A DNA stretch of 64,000 bases from Jiangella aurantiaca (GCF_004349105.1 NZ_SMLB01000006.1:1-64000), one strand, 5' to 3'; shown: positions 6,997 through 15,641, numbered from the stretch's first letter. Program-made: numbers and translations. The notes: a model not told the origin generated them from the letters alone.

Positions 6997-8748
6997 ATGC
7001 CCAGCCTCGGCACGGCCACGGCTCGCGCCGTGCGAGCCGCCCGGGCGTGGGCGCGCTCGATCAGGCCACGGCGCCGCGAGTTGCGGGCGGACACGCTGGC
7101 GGCCGTCCCGAGCGCCGTCGGGAGCATCCCGGACGGCATGGCGTCGGCGGCCCTGATCGGCGTGAATCCGGTGTACGGGCTCTACGCGAGCATCGTCGGC
7201 CCGATCGTCGGCGGGCTGCTCTCGAGCACCCGGCTGATGGTGGTGGCCACGACCACTGCGGCCGCCCTGGCCGCCGCCTCCGCGGTGAGCACCGTCGACG
7301 GTGCGGATCGCCCGGCGGCGCTGTTCCTGCTCACGCTGATCGCCGGCGTGCTCATGATCCTGGCCGGCGTGTTCCGGCTGGGGCGCTACACCCGGTTCGT
7401 CTCGCACTCCGTCATGACCGGGTTCCTCACAGGCGTTGCGGTCAACATCCTCCTTGGCCAGCTCGGCGACCTGACCGGCGCGGCCGTCGACGGAGCGACC
7501 AATGTGGCCAAGGCGGCCGACCTCGTGCTTCATCCGGGCCGGATCGATGCGGCCACTCTCGGGGTCGGCATCGGCACGCTGGTGATCCTCGTCTCGCTGG
7601 CGCGAACCCGGTGGGCCGCGATGAGCGCGCTAGCGGCGCTCCTGCTACCCACCGCGGCCGTCATCGCCTTCGGCCTGGATACCGTGGAGCAGGTCCGCGA
7701 CTCCGGTGACATTCCGCGCTCCATTCCGGTGCCCGCGCTGCCGGACCTCGGGTTGCTCTCGTTCGAGCTGGTGGCCGGCGCGGTCGCGGTGGCGATCATC
7801 GTCCTGGTCCAGGGCTCCGGAGTCGGTGAGCAGGCGGCCAATCCGGACGGGTCGCCGTCGAACATCGACCGCGACTTCCTCGCGCAGGGCGCGGCCAACG
7901 TCGTGACCGGTCTCTTCCGCGGTCAGCCGGTCGGCGGTTCAGTGAGCGGAACCGCCCTGAACGTCTCGATGGGTGCGCGGACGCGGTGGGCCGCGATCCT
8001 GTCCGGGGTGCTGCTGCTGCCGATCGTCGTGCTCTTCTCGGGACTGGTCGGCCTCGTTCCGATGGCGGTCCTGGCCGGCGTCCTGGTCTTCGCCGCGGTC
8101 GGTTCGATCAGGCCGGGCGGCATCGGCGACATCTGGCGCACGGGCCTCACCTCGCAGATCGGCCTGGTGACGACATTCGTCACGACCCTGTTCCTGCCCG
8201 TTGCGGTGGCCGTCGGCATCGGGGTGGCGCTCTCGTTGCTGCTGCAGCTGAACCAGGAGGCGATGGACCTCACGGTGGTCGAGTTGGTGCCGCGGGACGG
8301 CGTCCTGGTCGAGCGGCCGGCACCTCGCGTCCTTCCCAGCGGTCGTGTCACCGTGCTCGACGTCTACGGCAGCCTGCTGTACGCCGGGTCGCGCACCCTC
8401 GCGGCACGGCTGCCGGACCCGTCGGCCTCGCGCGATGCGGCCGTCGTGCTGCGGTTGCGCGGACGTACCGCGCTCGGCGCCACCTTCTACCGAGTGCTCG
8501 CCCGTTACGCGGGCCAGCTGGAGCGCAGCCATGGACGGCTGTACGTCTCCGGCCTCGACGACCGGCTGCAGGAGCAGTTGCGGCGCGTCGGTGCCGTCGA
8601 TCTCACCGGGCCGGTGCGGGCGTACGGGGCCACGGAGGTGATCGGCGAGTCCACGGACGCGGCCGTGCGGGCCGCCGGTTCGTGGCTGATCCGCACTCGT
8701 GCCGCCAGCGCCGGTTCACCCGCATCGCGTGAAGATCCGCCGGCGTGA
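6997..8748 (+). CDS. SulP family anion permease (SulP/SLC26) with C-terminal STAS-like domain
   Basis: About 583 aa. The early motif SAVGSIPDGMASAALIGVNPVYGLYASIVGPIVGGLLSS (shown here only in part: PDGMASAALIGVNPVYGLY) is the SulP signature. It is followed by some 10-12 hydrophobic segments, and after about residue 430 by a soluble region (VTVLDVYGSLLYAG ... YVSGL) with the layout of a STAS domain. The family moves sulfate, bicarbonate or other anions across the plasma membrane; the substrate cannot be told from sequence. ATG 6997 is taken as the start; GTG 7030 is an alternative. The gene has its own palindromic box, placing it in the LuxR-centred group rather than with the sulfatases further on. 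Confidence 0.88.
   Translation: MPSLGTATARAVRAARAWARSIRPRRRELRADTLAAVPSAVGSIPDGMASAALIGVNPVYGLYASIVGPIVGGLLSSTRLMVVATTTAAALAAASAVSTVDGADRPAALFLLTLIAGVLMILAGVFRLGRYTRFVSHSVMTGFLTGVAVNILLGQLGDLTGAAVDGATNVAKAADLVLHPGRIDAATLGVGIGTLVILVSLARTRWAAMSALAALLLPTAAVIAFGLDTVEQVRDSGDIPRSIPVPALPDLGLLSFELVAGAVAVAIIVLVQGSGVGEQAANPDGSPSNIDRDFLAQGAANVVTGLFRGQPVGGSVSGTALNVSMGARTRWAAILSGVLLLPIVVLFSGLVGLVPMAVLAGVLVFAAVGSIRPGGIGDIWRTGLTSQIGLVTTFVTTLFLPVAVAVGIGVALSLLLQLNQEAMDLTVVELVPRDGVLVERPAPRVLPSGRVTVLDVYGSLLYAGSRTLAARLPDPSASRDAAVVLRLRGRTALGATFYRVLARYAGQLERSHGRLYVSGLDDRLQEQLRRVGAVDLTGPVRAYGATEVIGESTDAAVRAAGSWLIRTRAASAGSPASREDPPA
8716..8732. promoter_or_regulatory. Palindromic box, copy 7 (TCACCC-N5-GCGTGA, one mismatch)
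   Basis: Overlaps the 3' end of the SulP gene and precedes the DUF1269 remnant. The right half is GCGTGA. Its weaker match agrees with the decay of the gene it would control. Confidence 0.5.
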
Positions 8749-8758
8749 AAGGCCGACG

Positions 8759-9020
8759 ATGACGCCACGCCGCAGCTCTCGGGGCGGCCGTCGGTGCGCT
8801 CAGTGGCTCGCTCGCCGACGCCGGCATCGACGACGACTTCATCAAGCAAACGCGGGACCAAGTGACACCGGGCACCTCAGCCCTCTTCGCCCTGACCAGC
8901 GAGGGAGTCGGTGACAAGGTCAAGGATGCCTTCGAGAGCCAGGGTCTGCACCCGACGCTCATCGCCACGAACCTGTCGCACGACCAGGAGAACGCGTTGC
9001 GTGAGGCGTTCGCGGAGTGA
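8759..9020 (+). pseudogene. DUF1269 family remnant, 5'-deleted
   Basis: From about 8775 to the stop at 9018-9020 the frame encodes GAAVGALSGSLADAGIDDDF, then QVTPGTSALFALTS and ALREAFAE, the C-terminal third of DUF1269 proteins (small glycine-zipper membrane-associated proteins). The N-terminal two thirds are absent. A ribosome binding site plus ATG survives at 8759 but reads out of frame, and the DUF1269 frame meets a TGA at 8760-8762. The simplest reading is an internal deletion that joined the native start to the 3' part out of frame. Bases 9021-9268 that follow hold only GC-rich, partly repetitive sequence (GGCGCCGGCGG-type), with no gene I can support. Confidence 0.65.
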
Positions 9021-9268
9021 ACCCTCGATCCTCGCCATGGTGTGCGCCGGCAGCGAGACCTCGGCGCCGGCGGAACCGGCGCCGCCGAACCTGCCGGCGC
9101 CGGATCTGAGCCGTCACGCGAGGGCGGGCAAACACTGGCCCGCAGGTCGTTCCTGAGGGGCCAGCGTCGGGCATCGACGACCGCATGTGCCACTCGGTAT
9201 CCCGGACGGCTAGGCCGGCGACATCGGCTTCCGCTGCGCTGCACCGGTCCGACGTCGCACGCGGGGCG

Positions 9269-9760
9269 TCAGGGCATCGGCTCGGGACGGGGGCCGGGCT
9301 GCGGCGGCAGCCGCCTCGCCGCACGAGTGGCGCTGCGCGCGACCCCGGCGATCAGCGTCCCGATGACAAGCCCCACAGCAAGGATGATCAGAGCCGTCGC
9401 GAGCCGGGACCCGGCAGTCGCGTCCGACGTGAGCGGAATCAGCGCCGCGATCACCGTCGCGAGCCCGACGACCCAGCTGAGAAACCGGATCGGCTGCGGC
9501 GTCGTCAGGATCAGCACATGCGCCAGGCCGGTGGCGACGAGCGCGGCGAGAGCGGCACCGCCGGCGTACCCCCAGGTGCTCGCGTCGCCCCAGACACCGT
9601 GGCCCTCCGGGGCCAGGACCGGCACGTCGAAGACGCCGCGCGCGACGACGATCCCGAGCACGGCCGTCAAGGCGGCCACGAGGGCCGAGGCGCAGCCGCC
9701 GGCCCACAGGCGGCCGGCGTCGACAGTCGGCCGGGATCCGGCCGCCGATTGGCTACTCAT
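9269..9760 (-). CDS. DUF6069 family membrane protein
   Basis: A 163-aa protein with four hydrophobic segments: LWAGGCASALVAALTAVLGIV, TWGYAGGAALAALVATGLAHV, FLSWVVGLATVIAALIPLT and ALIILAVGLVIGTLIAGVA (each shown in part). Between the first two lies the sequence LAPEGHGVWGDA, typical of DUF6069 proteins of actinobacteria. Function unknown. AGGAGG lies about 9 nt before the ATG, and a perfect palindromic box lies 82 bp upstream. Confidence 0.82.
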   Translation of the reverse strand: MSSQSAAGSRPTVDAGRLWAGGCASALVAALTAVLGIVVARGVFDVPVLAPEGHGVWGDASTWGYAGGAALAALVATGLAHVLILTTPQPIRFLSWVVGLATVIAALIPLTSDATAGSRLATALIILAVGLVIGTLIAGVARSATRAARRLPPQPGPRPEPMP

Positions 9761-9833
9761 GGCTCATGCCTCCTGACCGACTGACAGTGGCGTAGTGCTC
9801 GCCTCATGGTCGTCGGCATCAGCAATGAGAGCA

Positions 9834-9850
9834 TCACCCACGGTGGGTGA
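9834..9850. promoter_or_regulatory. Palindromic box TCACCC-N5-GGGTGA (copy 8, perfect)
   Basis: Perfect dyad, spacer ACGGT, upstream of the minus-strand DUF6069 gene. It is the rightmost copy; I did not notice any in the remaining 54 kb. Confidence 0.75.
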
Positions 9851-10369
9851 GAAGCATGGCACCCGGTCAACTTGATGCTCGCAACCGTGCGGCCGCGACG
9901 TCGGGAGGGTTCGGGGCTCGCTCGGCGCCCGACCTCTGGCCGACGCCGTCCAGGTCCGTATCCGCCAAGGTGGGGCCCTTGACGGGGCTTGGTGGCGGGC
10001 GTAGCGTCGCGGCAAGATCGCGACGTGTCGCTCCGGACCTCGGCGGCAGCTCAGCTGCAGCGAGGGTCGTCCGGGCGAACAATGAACACGTCGTCTGTTC
10101 GTCCCTCGTTCGTGGCCGCCGGGGCTCGCGCCTCAGTGGCGGATGGGTCTTGGCCGGCCGCCATCAGCGGGCGGGCGCGGGCAGCGGGCGGCCAGCGGGG
10201 GACGCGCCCGAAGGCGGGCGGCCGGCCAAGACCTGATCGGTTCCGTACCAAGAGCACAGCCTGAAGGCGTCACGGGTCCGAGCCGGGAGCTTGCCCCGAG
10301 CTCAGCAGTGCCATCACCGCAGCACGTTCCGGTTCCGGCTGCAGCGGCGGAACCAGTCGCGACGCAGCC
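9851..10369. other. Intergenic stretch without a supported gene
   Basis: Several overlapping frames are open here because of the GC content, but none shows a conserved pattern, ribosome binding site or hydrophobicity profile of a real protein. The stretch separates the LuxR-box cluster from the first carbohydrate locus. Confidence 0.5.
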
Positions 10370-10745
10370 CAGAGCTCCGTCGACGCGCAGCAGCACCCGT
10401 CCGCCGTGCCAGCCGTCGGGAACGGTGAACGCGCGCCGGTACTCGCCCGTCGGGTTCTCGTCGGGGACCCGGGGTGGGTCAACGGGGAACGGGTAGCGCA
10501 CGTTGGTCAAGCGGGGGAGGCGTATCCGTGCAGCTGCCAATGGCCGGGAACGGTGATGATGGCCCAGCCGGCCCCTTGGTCGGCGGGGTTCGCGCCGGGT
10601 GATGCCGGGGACGGTGACCACGCCAACCGCCAGTCGCCGTCCAGGGCGACGACCATGCACCGGTGGTCACCCGCGCTCGGGGCGGCAGAACGCCGCACGG
10701 GGGCGGATCTCTTCGAACGGTCGCGTCGGGGTGGGCGGCCGGAGA
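10370..10745 (-). pseudogene. GH2 beta-galactosidase N-terminal remnant, frameshifted
   Basis: Two minus-strand frames join into a recognisable GH2 N-terminus. One gives [12 protein letters not shown] ... [12 protein letters not shown], ending at a stop near 10507. The next frame continues [20 protein letters not shown], then [23 protein letters not shown]. These match the opening sugar-binding domain of LacZ-type enzymes (LDGDWRF...VPGHWQ...[13 protein letters not shown]). At least one frameshift separates the pieces, and the catalytic domains are absent. It ends just upstream of, and divergent from, the LacI gene at 10897, suggesting the LacI locus once included this enzyme. Confidence 0.65.
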
Positions 10746-10896
10746 CGGTGCGCCGGGTAGCGATGAGGTCGCGCTTTCGTCAGAGCATGCCGCCGTTCGG
10801 CCGCAACGCCAGTTCCCCTGGCGTCGGATCGAGGACACAGCATGCACAATACTTGCAGAGATCGGACACCATCGGGAGTCGCGAGGCAGGGGAATC

Positions 10897-11892
10897 ATGG
10901 CGAAGGTCGGGATCGGAGACGTGGCGAAGGCCGCCGGAGTCAGCGAGGCGACGGTCAGCCGAGTCATCAACAACCGTGGCGTGGTCGCGCCTGAGACCCG
11001 CCGAGTGGTCGAGGACGCCATGCGCGCCGTCGGCTACTCACGCGTGTCGCTGGGCAACCTGGTGCTGCTGCTCACGCCGGGCCTGGAGGACCCGTTCTTC
11101 GCGAAGCTGGCCGATCGCATGTCGGCGGCGCTCGGCCTGCAGGGCTACCGGGCCGTGATCGCGTCGGCGCCGGTGGGCGGGACGCAGGAGCTCGACTACG
11201 TCTCGGCCATGGCCGACGCCGGGGTGCTGGCCACCGTCTTCATCTCCGCCAGCAACACCCTGGCCGACGTCGACCCGGCGGCCTACCGCCTGCTGGCCCA
11301 GCGGCGCATCCCGTTCATCTGCATCGACGGACCGGTCGCGGGGACGAACGCGCCAACGTTGTCGACGAACGACCTGCTCGCGGCAGAGCTGGCGGTCGAC
11401 CACCTGTGGAACCTCGGTCACCGCCGGCTCGGCCTGATCGCCGGGCCGATCGGCAACCGGCCCAGCGACCTCCGGGTCCAGGGCTTCCTCGCGACGGTCG
11501 AGGCGAGGGGCGGGAGTCGCGACGATGCCGTCGTGATCCGGCACGAGTACAGCATCGAGGGTGGCACGTCGGCCACCGGGAAGCTGCTCGAGGCGGGCGT
11601 GACCGGCATCGTCGCCGCGAGCGACGAAATGGCCCTGGGTGCGATCCGGGCCGTGCGGCGGGCCGGCCTCGAGGTACCGCGCGACGTCTCGGTCGTCGGC
11701 TATGACGACGCGTTTCCGCTCGAGTTCCTCGACCCGCCGCTCACCACCGTCCGCCAGCCCATGGAACGGCTGGCCCAGGCGGTCGTCCCGGTGCTCACGC
11801 GGCTCGTCCAGGGCCGCCCCGTCGACACCAGCGAGCTGCTTTTCGACCCGGAGCTGATCGTCCGCGGCTCCACCGCGCCGCCGCCACCGTGA
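10897..11892 (+). CDS. LacI family transcriptional regulator
   Basis: 331 aa from ATG 10897, with AGGCAGGGGA upstream. The N-terminal LacI helix-turn-helix is clear (IGDVAKAAGVSEATVSRVIN, then NNRGVVAPETRRVVEDAM), followed by a periplasmic-binding-protein-like effector domain ending with the family signature DVSVVGYDDAFPLEFLDPPL. It should bind as a dimer and repress the downstream transport and glycosidase genes until a sugar is bound. It is followed on the same strand by the alpha/alpha-barrel gene and the CUT1 operon, with a 65-nt gap that contains promoter-like and inverted-repeat sequences. Confidence 0.9.
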   Translation: MAKVGIGDVAKAAGVSEATVSRVINNRGVVAPETRRVVEDAMRAVGYSRVSLGNLVLLLTPGLEDPFFAKLADRMSAALGLQGYRAVIASAPVGGTQELDYVSAMADAGVLATVFISASNTLADVDPAAYRLLAQRRIPFICIDGPVAGTNAPTLSTNDLLAAELAVDHLWNLGHRRLGLIAGPIGNRPSDLRVQGFLATVEARGGSRDDAVVIRHEYSIEGGTSATGKLLEAGVTGIVAASDEMALGAIRAVRRAGLEVPRDVSVVGYDDAFPLEFLDPPLTTVRQPMERLAQAVVPVLTRLVQGRPVDTSELLFDPELIVRGSTAPPPP

Positions 11893-11893
11893 C

Positions 11894-11932
11894 GTGTCCG
11901 ATGACGGCCCATTGAAAGTTCTTGTCGGACAC
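11894..11932. promoter_or_regulatory. Inverted 8-bp repeat GTGTCCGA/TCGGACAC, candidate operator or terminator
   Basis: GTGTCCGA (11894-11901) and TCGGACAC (11925-11932) are exact reverse complements 23 bp apart, between the LacI stop codon and the next gene. The right half overlaps the proposed -35, so it could be a LacI-type site; it could equally form a weak hairpin ending the LacI message. Confidence 0.4.
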
Positions 11933-11958
11933 CGGACTTTGTGCTTACATATGCCGCA
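11922..11958 (+). promoter_or_regulatory. Promoter giving a leaderless transcript
   Basis: -35 TTGTCG (11922-11927), 17-bp spacer, -10 TTACAT (11945-11950). Transcription would start at or next to the A of ATG 11958, consistent with no visible ribosome binding site in front of that gene. Confidence 0.45.
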
Positions 11959-13256
11959 TGACGGCAGAGCGGCTGGGCGTTCCCGGCATCGAGCGTGACC
12001 TTCCGGAGTTCCGATCGTCGGAGCCGGACCTCGAAGAGGGTTACGGCTGGGCCGTCCAGCGGGCGCTGAGCTGGGTGCGGGACGACGCCGCCATCGTCCC
12101 GTCGTACTGGGCCGGGCTCACGGACCGGCCGATGTTCTACTCCCGCGACGTCGCGCACCAGGCGCTCGGCGCCCACCTGCTGGGCCTGGACCGCGAGAAC
12201 CAGGCGATGCTGCGGCATTTCGCGGAGTCGGCGACGCCGGCGCGCCGGTGGTACCCGCTGTGGGCGTTCCACTTCGACGGCCGTCCCGCGGAGATCGACT
12301 TCCACTCGGACGACGACTTCGTCAGGGAGATCCCCGCGCCGTTCGAGCTGGTCGAGAAGTGCCTGGAGCAGTACCGCTGGACGGGCGACGAGCGCTACCG
12401 CACCGACCCCGTCCTCACCGGCTTCTACCGGGCCGTGACGACCGACTTCGTCGCCCTGCACGACGTGCTCGGCACCGGCGTCGCCGGCGAGGCCGGCACC
12501 GGCGACATCTTCGCCGGCAGCCCTACCTACAACGAGGGGTCCGCCGCCCCGGGACTACAGGTCGCCGGCGACGGCATCGCCAGCCAGTGGGCGGCCGTGT
12601 CGGCGATCCGCGATGTGCTGCCCGGCAGTCCGCTCGCCGAGCACGCGGCCGCCGAGGCGGACCGCCTGGCCCGGCACTTCGCGGACGCCTGGTGGGTCGA
12701 GGAGCTGGGGCGGTACGCCACCGGTCTCTCGTCCGCCGGGCCGGTGACGGCGTTCGGCTACGAGCCGTCCTGGTTCCCGGCCGTCAAGGGCCTCGCCGAG
12801 TCCGGCCCGCGGGCGTCGGCGCACCTCGACTTCGTCTCACGTCAGCTCGAGATCGCCCCGCCGCCCAACATCGAGGCGTTCACCTACCTGCCCGAGGCGT
12901 ACCTGCGCTACGGGCGCGACGACGAGGCGCTGCGGTGGATCCGCCACCTCATCGCCTCGCGCGCCGCCTATCCCGAGGTTTCGTACACGCTGGTGGCCCA
13001 CCTGCTCACCGGCCTGACCGGCCTCGACGTCGCCGCCGACGGCACCGTCACGACCCGCAGCCACCTGACCGGGGGCTGGGTCGAGGTGGCCGGCATCCCG
13101 GTCCGCGACGCTCTCGTCAGCGTCCGGCACGACGGCGGCGACGCCGCCACCCTGCGCGTCACCGGGCCTCGCCCGGTCCGCTGGATCGCCGAGGTCGGCG
13201 GCGGGAGGGTCGAGCAGGTCGTCCACCCGGGAACCGAGGCCCACGCCGCCGTCTGA
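11958..13256 (+). CDS. Predicted alpha/alpha-barrel (six-hairpin) glycosidase-like protein
   Basis: 432 aa, cytoplasmic (no signal peptide). The sequence is rich in Trp and acidic residues and has the repeated helical-hairpin pattern of (alpha/alpha)6-barrel glycosidases: GYGWAVQRALSWV, YSRDVAHQALGAHLLGLD, FELVEKCLEQYRWTGDERY and LPEAYLRYGRDDEALRWI. A small beta-rich C-terminal domain (HLTGGWVEVAGIPVRDALVSV) follows. I cannot place it in a GH family with certainty, and catalytic acids cannot be fixed by eye; candidates lie in IFAGSPTYNEGS and EAFTYLPEAY. It is the first gene after the LacI regulator and probably processes the sugar imported by the next three gene products. Confidence 0.6.
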   Translation: MTAERLGVPGIERDLPEFRSSEPDLEEGYGWAVQRALSWVRDDAAIVPSYWAGLTDRPMFYSRDVAHQALGAHLLGLDRENQAMLRHFAESATPARRWYPLWAFHFDGRPAEIDFHSDDDFVREIPAPFELVEKCLEQYRWTGDERYRTDPVLTGFYRAVTTDFVALHDVLGTGVAGEAGTGDIFAGSPTYNEGSAAPGLQVAGDGIASQWAAVSAIRDVLPGSPLAEHAAAEADRLARHFADAWWVEELGRYATGLSSAGPVTAFGYEPSWFPAVKGLAESGPRASAHLDFVSRQLEIAPPPNIEAFTYLPEAYLRYGRDDEALRWIRHLIASRAAYPEVSYTLVAHLLTGLTGLDVAADGTVTTRSHLTGGWVEVAGIPVRDALVSVRHDGGDAATLRVTGPRPVRWIAEVGGGRVEQVVHPGTEAHAAV

Positions 13257-13303
13257 CACCCCGCGCCGCAGTCGCACACCATCGAGAGTCAAGGAAGAGT
13301 CCG

Positions 13304-14551
13304 ATGAAGAGAATCGTGCCCCTCGCCACCATGGCCACCGCGGCCGCGCTCGTGCTCACCGGATGCGGTGGCGCGGCCGACGAAGCCGGCGGCGGCGACG
13401 ACACCACCATCACGTTCGCCCACTGGGGCAACACCCAGGAGGCCGACACCCTGAAGGCGATGGTCGCCGCCTTCGAGGAGGAGCACCCGGACGTCGACGT
13501 CGAGCTGAACTGGATCCAGAGCGACTACGAGCAGAAGCTCCAGGTGTCGATCGCCGGAGGGCAGGCGCCTACGGTCTCGCAGATCTCCAACACCTCCCTG
13601 GCCGGCTTCGCCAACGCCTACCAGGAGGTCGACGTCGACCCGAGCGCGTACTACTCGGAGAACATCCCGAACAGCATGATGATCGACGGCTCCTACTGGG
13701 CCGTGCCGTTCGTGGTGAAGACCAAGGTGATGGCCGTCAACGGCAACGTGTTCGACGCCGCGGGCGTTCCGCTGCCGCCGTCCGACACCCCGATGACGAC
13801 GGACCAGTTCGCGCAGGTCGCCCAGCAGCTGACCTCGGGGGAGCCGCCGGAGAAGGTCTACGGCTCGGCCCGGCTCTGGTACGACGGCTGGCTGATCGCC
13901 GAGGGCGGCAGCTTCTACGACCAGACCGGCACGCAGTGCATGCTCGACAGCGACGTCGCCATCGAGACGGCCCGGTTCGTCATCGACGCGCAGGCGCCCG
14001 ACGGGTACGCGCCCACGCAGATCGACGCCGAGGGCCAGGACATGTTCGACTGGCTCAGCATCGGCCGGCTGGCCATGCAGCCCGACTTCGGCCCCTGGGA
14101 CATCGCCAAGCTCGTGGCCGTGACCGACTCGAAGCTGGCCATCGTGCCGGTGCCGGGCAACGGCGAGCCGATGGAGATCAACGGCCTGGGCATCTCGAAG
14201 GACGCCACACCCGAGGAGGCCGAGGCCGCCCGCACCTTCGCCGAGTTCATGAGCACGTCGCAGGCCGCCCAGGACCTGCTGACCACCACCGAGTCCTCGC
14301 TGGGCGTCCCGGTCGTCGAGGCGTCGATCGAGACGTTCAAGGCGGCGGCGCCGGAGCTCGACCTGCAGGCGTTCGTCGACGCCGTCGACCAGTCGCAGAT
14401 CCAGCCGTCGGTGGCCAAGGACGCGCAGATCCGGTCCGACTTCAGCAACGCCCTGTACTCCCGGACCGCACTCGGCTCCGGCACCGAGGATCCGGCCGAC
14501 GTGTTCCCCGAGCTCGACGAGCAGTGCCAGTCGACGCTGGACTCGCAGTAG
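13304..14551 (+). CDS. ABC transporter sugar-binding lipoprotein (CUT1 family)
   Basis: 415 aa with a type II signal peptide (KRIVPLATMATAAALVLTGC, lipobox LTGC). The mature part is an extracellular solute-binding protein family 1 domain: ITFAHWGNTQEADTLKAMVAAF near the start, FEEEHPDVDVEL, and MSTSQAAQDLL-type C-terminal helices. It should sit on the outer face of the membrane and deliver an oligosaccharide to the two permeases that follow. AAGGAAGAG precedes the ATG. No ATPase gene is present in the cluster; such systems usually share an MsiK-type ATPase encoded elsewhere. Confidence 0.92.
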   Translation: MKRIVPLATMATAAALVLTGCGGAADEAGGGDDTTITFAHWGNTQEADTLKAMVAAFEEEHPDVDVELNWIQSDYEQKLQVSIAGGQAPTVSQISNTSLAGFANAYQEVDVDPSAYYSENIPNSMMIDGSYWAVPFVVKTKVMAVNGNVFDAAGVPLPPSDTPMTTDQFAQVAQQLTSGEPPEKVYGSARLWYDGWLIAEGGSFYDQTGTQCMLDSDVAIETARFVIDAQAPDGYAPTQIDAEGQDMFDWLSIGRLAMQPDFGPWDIAKLVAVTDSKLAIVPVPGNGEPMEINGLGISKDATPEEAEAARTFAEFMSTSQAAQDLLTTTESSLGVPVVEASIETFKAAAPELDLQAFVDAVDQSQIQPSVAKDAQIRSDFSNALYSRTALGSGTEDPADVFPELDEQCQSTLDSQ

Positions 14552-14582
14552 GCGCGGGCACCGCGGACCGGAGCGGATCGAG

Positions 14583-15641
14583 ATGAGCGAGATCATCACC
14601 GCCATCGAGCAGGTGCTCGGCCGCCTGGGCATGTCGCCGGACGTGCAACCCCTCGGCGCGTTCCTCGTCCTGCTGGCGGCGATCTACGTGCTCTTCCTCG
14701 GCCCGCTCTGGTTCGCGGTGCGCCGCCAGTGGGTGCACCGGTCCACAGCCGCGTTCTGGGTGTTCATCTCGCCCTGGGTGTTCGGGTTCCTGCTGTTCAC
14801 CGTGGGGCCGATGGCCTACTCGCTGGTGCTGTCGTTCTTCGACTGGAACCTCATCGATCCGCCGTCGTTCACCGGTCTCGACAACTACACCGAGGCGGCG
14901 TCGGACCCGCTCGTGGCCAAGGCCGTGCAGGTGACGCTGACCTACGCCGCGCTGAGCGTGCCGTTGCAGGTGGCGCTGTCGCTGGGTGTGGCCCTGCTGA
15001 TGAACGTCCGGGTCCGCGGCATCCACGTGTTCCGGACCATCTGGTACCTCCCCAGCCTGGTCACCGGCGTGGCGCAGGTCGTGCTCTTCCTGTGGGTGTT
15101 CAATCCCGGCTACGGCCTGCTCAACGGCGTGCTGCGGGTGTTCGGCATCGAGGGGCCGGCCTGGTTCGCCGACCCCGGCTGGGCGCTGCCTGCCGTGGTG
15201 ATCATGAGCCTGTGGACGGTCGGCGGCAACATGGTGATCTACCTGGCCGGACTGCAGGACGTGCCGACCGAGCTGTACGAGGCGGCGCACCTGGACGGCG
15301 CCGGCGCGGTCCGCCGGTTCTGGAGCATCACGCTGCCGCAGATCAGCCCGGTGATCTTCTTCAACGTCATCACCGGCCTGATCGGCGCCATGCAGACCTT
15401 CACCCAGGGCTACGTCGTGACCCAGGCCGGCGGCGGGCCGTCGCACTCCCTGCTCTTCTTCGTCCTGTACCTCTACCAGAACGCGTTCGAGTACTTCCGG
15501 ATGGGCTACGCCTCGGCGCTGGCCTGGATCCTGCTCGTGATGATCCTGCTGCTGACGGCGCTGATCTTCCGCGGCAGCGCCTTTTGGGTCTACTACGAGA
15601 GCACCCGACCGAAGGAGGCCCGTTTTGCCCGCGCCAAGTAG
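14583..15641 (+). CDS. ABC transporter permease (MalF-type, CUT1)
   Basis: 352 aa. After an extra N-terminal membrane helix (LGAFLVLLAAIYVLFLGPLW) come six helices, with the conserved EAA loop YEAAHLDGAGAVRRFWSITL near residue 240. Homologous to MalF-type permeases that pair with a MalG-type partner, here the next gene, overlapping it by 17 nt. An N-terminal extension with an additional helix is common in this subfamily. Confidence 0.9.
   Translation: MSEIITAIEQVLGRLGMSPDVQPLGAFLVLLAAIYVLFLGPLWFAVRRQWVHRSTAAFWVFISPWVFGFLLFTVGPMAYSLVLSFFDWNLIDPPSFTGLDNYTEAASDPLVAKAVQVTLTYAALSVPLQVALSLGVALLMNVRVRGIHVFRTIWYLPSLVTGVAQVVLFLWVFNPGYGLLNGVLRVFGIEGPAWFADPGWALPAVVIMSLWTVGGNMVIYLAGLQDVPTELYEAAHLDGAGAVRRFWSITLPQISPVIFFNVITGLIGAMQTFTQGYVVTQAGGGPSHSLLFFVLYLYQNAFEYFRMGYASALAWILLVMILLLTALIFRGSAFWVYYESTRPKEARFARAK

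Noticed and set aside
5766-7000. A common CATG-containing element 23-38 bp after several LuxR boxes as a shared -10
   Set aside because: Spacing varies by more than ten bases and the element is absent at two boxes, so it is not a convincing promoter element.
9042-9268. GC-rich repetitive stretch as a CRISPR-like or satellite array
   Set aside because: The GGCGCCGGCGG-type units are irregular and short, with no constant repeat-spacer length.
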